From Lucifuga dentata (taxonomy: Eukaryota > Chordata > Actinopteri > Ophidiiformes > Bythitidae), in NCBI GenBank assembly GCA_014773175.1, contig VXCM01002106.1, forward strand, positions 1 to 64,000: 64,000 nucleotides of DNA, in the 5' to 3' direction. Both the position numbers and the translations under genes were made by a program. Below are positions 11,937-22,163 of the stretch, piece after piece (the stretch's first letter is position 1; each line of letters opens with the position of its first letter). Under the pieces are notes generated by a model. It worked only from the letters and a program-made list of their open reading frames with translations. It searched no databases and was not told where the DNA came from.

Positions 11937-12653
11937 AGCATCAAATTTAGCAATACAGTTGTGGGTGAAAAGTGAATATATATTGGAAAAAAAGGTAGGA
12001 TTTAAATCCAAATTTTCTCCAAAGCTTTTACTCAGTGAGAACCGTGAGAAAGGTGGCTTTGTGGTTTTGCTTCGGACCCCCGTGTCTGTTCTGTCTGTGG
12101 CTGCCAGTCAACCAAAACACTAATCTACCTACAGATAGCAGCACATAATCCCACCCATCTCAGCCCCCCTGTCTCCACACACACGCTGATAAGTAATTTA
12201 TCTAAGCTTTTTGTCTGATTTTTGACCCCAGTAGCGGGACTGTGGGTGTTTACTTATCTGATTATGGATTTTCTGTCTCCTTTCTTTACCAGCACGTTTG
12301 GAGAAGCAGGGCACCTCTACACAGATGAACACACACAGACACACACATACACTCTCTTTTGTTGTATGATGGAATGCTATTCTCACGATTCATCTTGCCT
12401 GGAAACAATATGTGATAGCAGAGGGCCAAACACACATGCACGCATACATGCACCTACACATATACATACACATACACTCTTCTCCTTTCAGTTTGTTTTG
12501 ATAGTCTTGTTAAGTGTCTGGAGCTCGCTGGAGACATGTCAGTCGTGGGAAAGCCGCCTTCCCATCAGATGGAAGCGCTGTGTCACCATCGCTCTTGTCT
12601 GTAATCTCCTGTTTTGTCTCAGAGAAGGAGACTTTCTCAGGTAGGACAGAGCA
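11937..12653. other. Intergenic, no gene seen
   Basis: Holds short CA-rich tracts (12331-12355, 12431-12480) and otherwise unremarkable sequence. The 140-codon open frame at 12222-12644 is driven by CA repeats (HTQTHTYT-like translation) and is not a gene. Confidence 0.5.
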
Positions 12654-12890
12654 CGCATAGATTACTGCATCATAGAGTACCGCAGCACAGATTACTGCAG
12701 CATAGAGTATCACAGCACAGATTACTGCAGCATAGAGTACTGCAGCACAGATTACTGCATCATAGAGTACTGCAGCACAGATTACTGCAGCATAGAGTAC
12801 CGCAATACAGATTACTGCAGCACAGATTACTACAGCATAGAGTATCGCAGCACAGACTACTGCAGCATAGATTACTGCAGCACAGATTAG
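12654..12890 (+). repeat. Minisatellite, 30-bp unit, about eight repeats
   Basis: The consensus is two related halves, ATTACTGCAGCATAG and AGTACTGCAGCACAG. The first five units are in perfect 30-bp register from 12661. Later units lose or duplicate half-units near 12820-12890. Variants (C/T at GTACCGC, G/A at GTATCAC, CAT/CAG) are interspersed, which suggests unequal exchange. An open frame of 106 codons runs through it (QHRLLQHRV-like) purely because 30 is a multiple of three. Confidence 0.92.
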
Positions 12891-13932
12891 AACAGACCTC
12901 GCTGCAGATGCTGCACCACTATATCAGTTCTTAGTTATACTCTACCTAAAAATCTAACTTTTGAGTATGAAGCTTTGTAGCATCCTCAAAACATCTATAA
13001 GAACTTCTCAAACCACTCCACCACATCTTCATCCATTACTTCATTGTCTATCCGCTCAGTTCAAAACACTCGTTCCAACACAAATATATTGTACCTTTAA
13101 CAGTAAAAGTGGTAAAGGTCACTCCCAAGTTGCATTAGTTACAGAGAAGCCCAATAAGAGGCAGCGCTGTCAATTCATGCGTCTGACATCTCCTGTGTTG
13201 TGCTGCATTTAAGGGCCTCATAATCTAATTTTTCCTCATATTTGCCTCCCCGATTGCACCAGCTTGTCTTCATTAGCAGCGGTAGCCTGGAGTGAGCGTG
13301 TCGGGATGATGAGTTTTCTCATCCTTGTCTGCTATGCATGAGCAAGTGATTAGCTCAGTGTTAGCTGGGTAAGTGGTGGCAAGACAGGACACCCCTGTGT
13401 GTGTTGCATGTGTGTGTGAGGCAGTGTACATGCATGTATGAGACGAAACGAGTNCCCCTGTGTGTGTTGCATGTGTGTGTGAGGCAGTGTACATGCATGT
13501 ATGAGACGAAACGAGTGTTTTTGAAAGTGAGAGATTGTTTGTGCACACTGACTCACACTCCATTGATTTGCTGAGGAAATTGTGTTGCCACTCTTTGCCC
13601 CTTATCACCCTGCTCAGTAATTTGTGTTTTTTTTTTTTTTTTTTTTTTTGGATGAGCGGTGAAGACAACACCTCCCACCATCTATAACACATGCAGGGTT
13701 TCACATACATAGCACTCTCATACACTAGCACACACATACACAACCATTTTTATGACATCTCCAGATGTGGCCTTCCATATCTGTGGGCAGGTGTGTGTTG
13801 AGTGTTGTTAGTTTAGTGTGTTTGTAGGGCCACACTCTCTCAAACGCACACACTCTCATCTTGCACAATTAGTCAAATATACACACTCTGTCACTGTTTG
13901 TCTCCATCTCTTGCACAGTCTCTGTTGCTCTC

Positions 13933-13997
<65 letters not shown>

Positions 13998-15420
13998 TGT
14001 GCACCAGACACAATGTAAATGCCCTTATTGTCAGCTATGCCTGTGGTTTTTTGTGAAGATAATATATTTTTCATTTTAGTTAGTTTTAGTTCATTTTAGT
14101 AGGTTTGTCAGGGATATTCAAACTTTTAATTTGTTTGGAAAAACTCAAAAAATAATTCCTATCTGGAAAAAACACTCACCTGAGGAGGATGAAAAAACAA
14201 TTTGTAGGTATTAGAATGTTCTTAGTGTGCAGCAGCGAGGTTTGACAGCTCGCAAAAGGCGTATCGCAAGATGAAGCAATCCTTTTTTTATGATTCCACA
14301 TTATATTTTATGTGCTGGTTTTCATTGCCACTATGAAATAACAGAATAGAGCCCATTGAGGCTTTATGGCAACCCTCCCTTCCTCTTTTAAAAACATCTT
14401 GTAAATGAATAATTCAGAGAATTTCACTAAATGTAGCCTGACAAAGTGAGATGATCCATGAATCCCTGTCCATTTGCTCATACAATCATCTCCCTAATGA
14501 CTGGTTTTCACACATCCTGCCATTCTGGGAACATATTGGTATTCACAGCATTAAGGGCATTATACTCAGGCTATTATTTCAGACAGTGTCAATGCACAAT
14601 TTTATCAGTGATAGGGATGCAGGAATGGGGCGGAAAATGCTGGTGGGCCTGACAGCTGGAGGAACTTGTAGCCAAATATTAATTAAAATGTTTCACTATT
14701 ACAAATGAAATGCCAGGCTGTAGTCATGCATATTCAGGGATTTTCAACACCAAGATGTAATCCAGTTGGAGATTACATGGCTGTAACAGTGGAAAGTGTT
14801 CAAATGCTGCAAAATCAGGAATTCAAGAAAATCTCTGCCTTGTTTTTAAGATGATTCAGTCTTATTTTTTCTTATCCAAGGGGAATGCAGGTATGTGATC
14901 AAGCACCAAATGATTAGAACCTTTTCAAAATAAGTGGTCTTGATTTGTCTTCATAAATTACAGTGTATTTGTGTACTGAATGACGTACACATTAATTATG
15001 GGAAACACGATTGTAGGGCTTATATAAAGAATCAGACCAATCTGAAAATTTCTTAACAAGTGTGTTAAGTACAGCCAGAGTGGTGAGGTTTTATCCAACC
15101 TGTTTCCAATACAAATCAGCTTGATGCAGGACTTTTTGGTATAAATAAGATTAATTCCCCCTGAAAAAACACAGGGTACTTGATTCTAAAAAAAAAAATA
15201 TATATATATATTGAACACTTAATTTTCCCATCATTAGTTTTCAGTTGAGTCTTTCACACTTGCCTGGCAGACATGGCAATATTTTCACAAGCAAAAAGGC
15301 TACTAAACTCAGGTGAACGGAAAGACAAAATCTAGTTTTTAATCTCAAATAACCTTTAGTTTTACTGCTAATATGAAGCTAACAGCTTCTGAAAAGAGAT
15401 CCTATACCCAGGGTCCATAT
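12891..15420. other. Intergenic with microsatellites and an assembly duplication
   Basis: No gene seen. Contents: an exact 62-bp duplication around N at 13454, poly-T at 13627-13650, a large CT/CA microsatellite (13928-13992), and an AT run at 15199-15211. The segment 14430-14740 is unique, balanced in composition and rich in octamer-like and ATTA words; it could be a conserved noncoding element. Confidence 0.45.
13928..13992 (+). repeat. Microsatellite (TC)n(AC)n
   Basis: A compound dinucleotide run: TC-rich to about 13964, then pure CA to 13992. Confidence 0.95.
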
Positions 15421-15429
15421 TATCAGTCT

Positions 15430-16220
15430 TATTAGGTTGGATCAGGTTGTGTCCTGTGTTACTGCCTCAAGTCTCAGGACTGTGTGTCAATATGTCTTAT
15501 ACCCAAGTGGATCCATGTGGACCTGAGTGGACTCCCTATCTGCTCATAATCACCACCGTGTTGGGTCTAATTATCTTCTGGTCTGTTTCATGTTGGGTCA
15601 GAATGTCCCTTTCAATTTGGGTGTTTTTATGGTTGGGTCTCTTTATTTACCATTAATACTCAAGTATAAGCCAATCTCGTGTATAAGCTGACCCCCTGAT
15701 TTTGACCTGCAAATTTAGATTTTTAAAGAAACCTGTATATACAGTAACCTGATGTTGTTCCATCAATTTATTTGTTTAGCAAATTGCCTCTTTTTCTGGG
15801 TATTGTCAATATTCCTGTGAGTTTTTGAAAATAATCCATGTCATCCATATCAGTACAGGTAAACATGATATTTATGTCAGCAGCTGATTACCATAACTGA
15901 TCAATCACAACAGTGCTTACTGGCCGCTGCAAAATGATTTGGATAAGATGTTTTGTCAGGAAATATCTCATTCTAAGGTATGATTTAAACTATTTTCCAT
16001 TGGTAGTGGTAATGGGTAGTATTTCCACCCCTGGAAATTTCATTCTCTGGGATCAAATTTGAATTTCTCGTGTATAAGCTGACCTCCTGATTTGCTTTGT
16101 GAAATTTGGCAATAAAAACTTGGCTTATACTCAAGTATATACGGTAAGCATATCGGGTTCAGCTCAGTTTTCCATGGGTCTATTTCATGTCGGATCCAAA
16201 ATTTTGGACCTGACCCAAAC
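15430..16220. repeat. Degenerate GGGTC-type repeat, interrupted by a TIR element
   Basis: GGTTGGATCAGG, GTTGGGTCTAATT and GTTGGGTCAG recur up to 15640. Related text (TCGGGTTCAG, TGTCGGATCC, GACCTGACCC) resumes at 16150-16220. The two halves look like one old repeat split by the element at 15648-16146. Confidence 0.45.
15648..16146. mobile_element. Non-autonomous element with AAGTATAAGCC inverted ends
   Basis: The left end reads TACCATTAATACTCAAGTATAAGCC, with words ATAAGCTGACCCCCTGATTT following. The right end is the inverse (AAATCAGGAGGTCAGCTTAT read on the other strand, then GGCTTATACTCAAGTATATA). About 500 bp, no transposase frame. Termini of the TACCGTATATACT type and TA-rich flanks suggest a Tc1/mariner-related or similar cut-and-paste MITE. 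The family is not certain. Confidence 0.65.
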
Positions 16221-17545
16221 TAGCATAAAGATTTTTTTTATGAGATCCAAGAGATCCTATGAATTAATTTTGTTTACCCCATTGCCAGATACTTTAACAC
16301 CAGCAGTTTTTCATAATGTTACAAAATATTTAGCTTTTTTATGGCGGGGATTATTTTTTACAGTGTACATTTTCACTTCAGATTCTTTCAGTGAGTGTTG
16401 GGATCAGAACCTGTAACATTATGGTCTCAAACTGTTTTCAGGCTCATAGCACGGTCTCCCACTCTCTGATGTTTACTGCCTCACTGGTTTGCATCATTAA
16501 GCCTCAGTGGCTGCAGGATAATGACACTAACACAAGTGTCCATGGCTCAGCTCTCCTGAATGGGATGAGAGAGAGTTAGGATGAGAGATGGGGTTATCTC
16601 TCATGTCAAATTCCTAGCCAAAGTGGCCACTTTGTTTGGGGAAAGGATCTGGCTTTGTCATAGCTTTGCAGTCACTCATGCCCCTTGGATGAAAGGAGCT
16701 CACAACAGCATAACAAGACCTCAGAAGACAGCATCTTGTAATTCCGAAGTCAACGCGTTGTCATTACAGCTGAAATTTGACATGGTTTTCCATGTTGTCA
16801 GTATGTTTCATAGCTAATGACACTTTTATAACCTTTCATGATCCACCGTGAGACTTGCTCTGCGATCAGAGAGAACATGATCTGTTTTACACAAGTCCTG
16901 AAAAGTTAGAGGTATGAGGTTTTCTTCTAGTAGTGATAAGAGACATTGAAAGTGAAGAGGGACACTTAATCACTCCAATATCACTTGGTGAAAGACTCTA
17001 AACCAGCCACGACAAGCAGGATGATAAATAAGCCAAGCTATCAATTAGAAAACTTAAAACGGGACGTACTTGGCAAGCTTTAAGATTTAAGGTTTCGCCG
17101 GTTGTCACTGAATACATATCAGCATATCTACAAGAAGGCGGACAGCAGCTAAGGTTGCACAAAAGACAATGGGTGTAACTCATAAAAAAAAAAACCCAAA
17201 AAAACATGCTAACTACAAAGCATCACACTAAATAAGCTATAACTGAAGCTCATTCATAAAGCTTCCCTTACATTAATCAGCATATTGTCTTATTATGATG
17301 TGTTGTTTCACAGGTAAAAGGCAATAAAGATCGTGTGTTAATGAGCTGCTTCATTGTTAAGAGTCACGCTTTATACTGCTTCCTCTGGTGTCAAAGTGAA
17401 TTTACATGTTAAGTCGGCAAAGAAAACCAAAATTTTGTGCTACAGAGCTCCACATTTTAGGAGATTGATACAAAGATAAGAGATCCTGACACTACTGAGA
17501 ATTCCTAACGACTGAGCACTAACTGTTGGTGTGTTTTGTGTGTGT

Positions 17546-17583
<38 letters not shown>

Positions 17584-17611
17584 NCTAACTGTTGGTGTGT
17601 TTTGTGTGTGT

Positions 17612-17648
<37 letters not shown>

Positions 17649-18720
17649 AGTCCATTGGGAAACATTACCCAGATATTTAATGTCTGACTGAACCGAGTTT
17701 TAATTTTTGCATGACGGTGTGTGTAACATTACCTAGCAACAACATTCAGTTGAATGAAGTATACTGTAAGTCAAATTTGAGATCTGAAAATCCTGAAATA
17801 TCAGGGTTGCAGGTTTAATGGAAAAGAAAAACCACTGGTAAGATTCCTCATCATCTGGTGAAATAATATCGCTTTACTACAACTGGGAGAACTTGGCTGA
17901 ATTCTGTTTTCTTAAGTAGCCGGTGTGTTACGTCTGAAAATATTTCCTCTCCTTGAGTGGTTACTACACACCTGCACATGCTACGGTGTCATTTCTAATG
18001 GCTGAGGAATCAAAACTGAATTGCTGCTCCAGTCTTCTCTCTCTCTCTGTGTCTCTCTCTCTCTCTCCTGTTCACAGTCCAGCTAAATGTCAAATCTGTC
18101 AACAGCTCCCACTTTACTCCAAGCAACAAAAGACAGATCAGGTTGCTGCTGTGGTTCAGTGTTTGCTAGGAGCCAGTAGATGTTTGACACCTGAGAGAAG
18201 TTGGATTCTAGAGTTTAAGGGATAATATTTGTATTTAATCTTAACACACATTTAACCTGGTGTGACATTTTAGGCTGTAAAGCTCCTCTTATTGTAACAA
18301 CCCAGAGCATATGCCCAAACGGACTCTAGATGCTGTTGTTTCTGATATGCCATTCCAGAGTCCTAAAAAAAAAAAAAATGACAATAATAAATTAATCTCA
18401 AGCAAATTCCAGGCTCCACACTGACCCAAACGTTCACCCTTCATCCTTGCAAGTGGTACAGTTAACATTGAAAATGTTTTTCATTTTTCCAAAATGCAGC
18501 TTTATCGAGTTTGGAGGTATAAAGCAGCCTTGTGCATATATGCCCACAGAGAATTAGGGCTGGTTTATGTTTAACAAGATGTGGACATGACAGTGGGCAT
18601 GTAAAAAATGTAATTGCAGCCAAAAGGCCAGCTACAGAGGGCGTATTTGAGGGTAAATGCTCATTCTTTGATGATTGGCCATCAAAAAAGGTGTGTAGGA
18701 AGAAGAAATATATAGTATAG
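16221..18720. other. Intergenic, no gene seen
   Basis: Mostly unique DNA. It includes a GA microsatellite that is duplicated around the N at 17584 (assembly artefact), a CT microsatellite at 18034-18067 and a short A-run at 18366. Small open frames here show no domain. Confidence 0.5.
17545..17645 (+). repeat. Microsatellite (GA)n, apparently duplicated around N
   Basis: AGAGAG tracts at about 17551-17583 and 17617-17645 are each preceded by the same CTAACTGTTGGTGTGTTTTG sequence, with a single N (17584) between them. This looks like one locus assembled twice. Confidence 0.85.
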
Positions 18721-18750
18721 GAGAAAGCGAGAGACAGAAAAACAAACAAT

Positions 18751-18921
18751 GACAAACAACTGGCAGAGGAGGTGAGGAAGTACCTGTACCTAAATGATCC
18801 CTCGATGAGGGATTATAATGACCACCAAATGGCTGTCAATTCCTGGCAGGTGATCATCTGTACTCTGGTGCATGAAGAACATTTCTGTTGCATGAAGTGG
18901 AAATATCTACACCTTTTTTCC
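18751..18921 (+). pseudogene. MADF (Myb/SANT-like) domain fragment, probably transposon-derived
   Basis: In one open frame the translation reads LAEEVRKYLYLNDPSMRDY, then DHQMAVNSWQ, and about 17 residues later C..KWKYL.. before F. These are the landmarks of a MADF domain: an acidic-basic first helix, a central aromatic 'LY/LN-DPS-RDY' turn, the NSW motif, and a C..KWK.LR..F end. MADF proteins are encoded by some insect and fish genes and by the second protein of PIF/Harbinger transposons. The frame is closed by TAG at 18718-18720, has no upstream ATG, and loses similarity after about 18921. It is therefore either an isolated exon or a relic, and I favour a relic. Confidence 0.5.
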
Positions 18922-20535
18922 TACAACACCACTGTTCTGGTGTTGAAGTTGAAGTGCACAATCATCATGAATGCACGAGAGCCACAACTGCCAGGACACT
19001 TAGATGGTCAGACGTCCACATTCACGACCGTGCTAAGCATGCAGCAGGCTTTAGCCTTTCAGATTAAATTCCATGGCAATTTAACAAAATTAAGATTAGA
19101 AGGTTAGAGATTAGAAGGTTTTTTTTTTTTAAAGAAGCCAGTTTTGCACAATGTAAACACCTGACTGTCATTTAAAAGTTGCTTTTTAATTGATGAAGTA
19201 TCCCACCAAGTTGCCAAAGGATTTGACAAAAGTCCAGTTCTTCTCTTTGTGGATTTATGTCTCCAGCAAATTACACTATCATTAGATTCAGCCTCATCAA
19301 AGTTGCATTTTGGGGATTTGAAGCTTTAACTTTAAACTTGAGCTTGCATTACACAAAGACCAAAGAGGAAGGATGAACTTTTGGGTGAACATGGAAGCAG
19401 CTCACCATGTCAGTTTTGTTCATTGGAAATAACAGTTGCTGTCACTGGAATTTTGGAATGGTACATCAGAAACAACAGCCTCAGGAGTCATTTTGGGGTC
19501 TCTCAGAGAAGTTGACTTTGGAAAGACGAAAGCTGATTGAAAGAGAGAGTTTGCGCTGATTTTGGTTTTTGAGTTTTGTAATGGCTGCTGTTGAGATACA
19601 GGGATGACAGGTGTTGTCAGACCTAGATGTAGATGGAAGAGGACAGATCAGACTGAAAGACACTAAGCAATGGTGTCATCGCCTTCGGTTTTCAGGTATT
19701 ACATCAGCAGGCTGAGGCTCTCACGTAAGTTCTCTCATTTTCTCCATTTTCCGCTGCTCTTCATCTCTCAACTTCACCGTCCATCTACATCATCATTTCT
19801 TTCATGTTCCTCTTCTTTGTTGCTCTGTTCAGTCATTATCTGCCTCAAAAAAATCCAAACCAGACAACCTTGTGGCTGAACGAGAGATTAAAAAAAGAGA
19901 AGTAAATACTTTATTCTCTGGGTTTTTCAATTAGTATGTTTATCAATAATGGTGTCTAAGGTGCAAGGTGAAAAATGGGAGCCGCATTCGTGTTCTATAT
20001 TTGGTCGTGCCTGGAGGAGGCCAGATAGAGATTGATGAGCTTATTAAGTTCAAATGGACTTCAGACAGACAGTTCATTAAAACTACAGTCTTTGGAGCTC
20101 TTCAGAACTCAGGTCAATGGAGTAGCAGCTTATTGAAATTGAACTTGTCCATCTTGAAGCGCTCAAACAGAATCAGATTGTTTTTGACCTGTCAACCTAC
20201 GTACATAAAGATATATTTAATAGATGTGTTTGTCAGATGGTTTGTATTAACAGAGCAGTGGCATATCAATAATGGTGAAACATAATCAATAACTTATTGA
20301 GTGGTGAAAGAGAGAGAGAGATATTGGAGTTTTAGATAGATATGAATGAAAAATATTTGGCACTCCTGCAGTCCCTTACATGTACCTGAACCCTTTGTAT
20401 GTTCATCTAAGTGTCTAAGGTGCATCTAAGTTCCATCATCCCAAAAACTGTCCTTTTTTAAACTTTGAAGGAGAATTTCATCATGAAAAGGCCACAGTTA
20501 AGAAGTAACGTATACAACTTTGATTGCAATCTGAA
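18922..20535. other. Intergenic, no gene seen
   Basis: The frame from the MADF fragment stays open to 19107 without recognisable content. The remainder is unique DNA with a poly-T at 19120 and no RNA gene or clear repeat. Confidence 0.4.
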
Positions 20536-21320
20536 TAATTTGGAGTAAACTCACTCCGAGTAACAGATCTAGATTATGTGACTAAATTTATTTATTAAAG
20601 GACCATACCGTCCATTTTGCATGTTTGAGCCTGAAGGATAAAACTGTATTTCAGCTTTCGTGATATTTTGCAAAATCTCTCAATCTTTCAAAATCAAACA
20701 TTCAAGCGATACACCCACCTTAAAAATTGATGTTTCGCCTGCTAATAGTTACGCAAAATTGTGAAGTCAAGGTCATTTAAATTTTTCAATAAACGCAGGT
20801 CTTCTTTTGGGACTATATTCCCCGGTGGAGACATACATTCACTCCGCACTTTTTTATTGCGCTTAAAAGCTAAAATTAAACCTGAATACATGTGTTGCTC
20901 ACAATGATGGATTACCTATCCCAAGAACTTTTCAAATATCAACAAGCTGAAATTAATAACGTACTACAATGAACTGAAATCAACTGTGGTCTGGAAGTTA
21001 GGAAAAACATTTTTAATTCATCATTCCAGTAGTATGCTTTGGGAAATGATTGTCAGTAACATTACGTGTATGAAAATTGACTATATTCGGCTCAAACATG
21101 CAAAATGGCCAGTATGGTTCTTTAAATCATGTAAATGTTATAATTGGTGTAAGCCACCTTCTTGTGTGTTTCCTCAGCTAGCAGACTTTCCTCATACTCC
21201 GGTTACACATCGCAACACATAATCAGCGAACTGGGGAGTCCTATTAATTGTGCCTATGAATACAACTTACTTGCCTTAATCGGAGTACAACAAATAATTT
21301 GAGTATAGTGTGCTGGATGT
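20536..21320. repeat. Dispersed repeat family R2, copy 2 (split by MITE copy C)
   Basis: Left part 20536-20594 (CTCCGAGTAAC, AGATTATGTGA) and right part 21126-21320 (CATGTAAATG, TATAATTGGTGTAAGCC, CCTATTAATT, CTTGCCTTAATCGGAGTA, GTATAGTGTGC) correspond in order to 28375-28640. The MITE at 20595-21125 sits between them, so this copy was present before the MITE inserted. Confidence 0.55.
20595..21125 (-). mobile_element. TTAA-flanked palindromic-ended MITE, copy C (reverse orientation)
   Basis: 531 bp, TTAA|AGGACCATACCG on the left. The right inverted end is close to AATGGCCAGTATGGTTC followed by TTTAA. The inside is the reverse complement of copies A/B/D (for example TGTTTCGCCTGCTAATAGTT and TCTTTTGGGACTATATTCCC). 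Inserted into an older dispersed repeat. Confidence 0.85.
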
Positions 21321-21493
21321 CTGATTGTCTTTCATACTATAATTGTGATGAGGCAAAAAATGCATTTCAGCAAACAAGTTAGCAAGAGCAAATATGACAA
21401 AGTACGGAAAACCAATCAGTAAAACAGGAAAAACATCATTTAAGAAAACAAACAACCACAAAAACATGCCATTATTTTATTCTTTTACTTGCT

Positions 21494-21720
21494 TTGAGTC
21501 ATTATTTTTTAAATATTTTCTGTTTTGCCATTGTTTCCTCTTTTGTTAATTTGCTTTGTGAAATGCTATGTTTTTTTTTTTTTTTTTTTTTTTTTGCTGC
21601 TATGCTTCCTGAGTTGTTTAATTTGTTTTGGGAAATGTCATGTTGTCTCTCTTTTTTTAATTGGTTTTATGAAATGTCATTGAGCTTTCACTCTCACTTC
21701 ACCTTTGTTTCCTGAAATGA
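21494..21720 (+). repeat. Decayed short tandem repeat of a TTTG/GAAATG(T)CATG unit
   Basis: The motif 'TTTAATTTG or TTAATTTGCTTTG, then GGAAATG or GAAATGCTATG' recurs roughly every 60-90 bp three or four times, with poly-T inserted in one unit (21571-21595). The alignment is loose, so this is tentative. Confidence 0.35.
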
Positions 21721-21935
21721 TGGGTTTTTGCTTTAATCAACTTATTTTCTGAAACATTTGGCACCTTAAGGCTATCATCATTTGGAGTTTGACCGATGCG
21801 CTTTTAGTCTCTATGGCTGAACATCTAGGGTGTCCATCGCTGTCCTGCCGTCACCATCACGGACCCTTCAAGACTGATGCAGATCCCTTTCCATCCCTGG
21901 GTTTGTGAATGAGGGTCATTGTACCATTGTGTGTC

Positions 21936-21940
<5 letters not shown>

Positions 21941-21975
<35 letters not shown>
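21941..21975 (+). repeat. Microsatellite (GT)n
   Basis: Pure GT run. Confidence 0.95.
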
Positions 21976-21977
<2 letters not shown>

Positions 21978-22081
21978 GGGAAAGGAGAGAAAGGAGGAAC
22001 ACCATTCTGTTGGTTAAGCATTCCCATTGCTCTCCTATAGAGTCTAAACTGCTGACTGATACTTTCCAGTACAATATACAT

Positions 22082-22085
<4 letters not shown>

Positions 22086-22160
<75 letters not shown>
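22086..22160 (+). repeat. Microsatellite (CT)n(CA)n
   Basis: CT run of about 20 units followed directly by a CA run of about 16 units. Confidence 0.95.

Positions 22161-22163
<3 letters not shown>

Noticed and set aside
12222..12934. Open frames of 140 and 106 codons
   Set aside because: Driven by CA repeats and by the 30-bp minisatellite; no domain and no splice context.
13818..14074. SLSLSL / RERERE / THTHTH frames
   Set aside because: Microsatellite translations; the same holds near 17440, 21857-22319 and 25734-26161.
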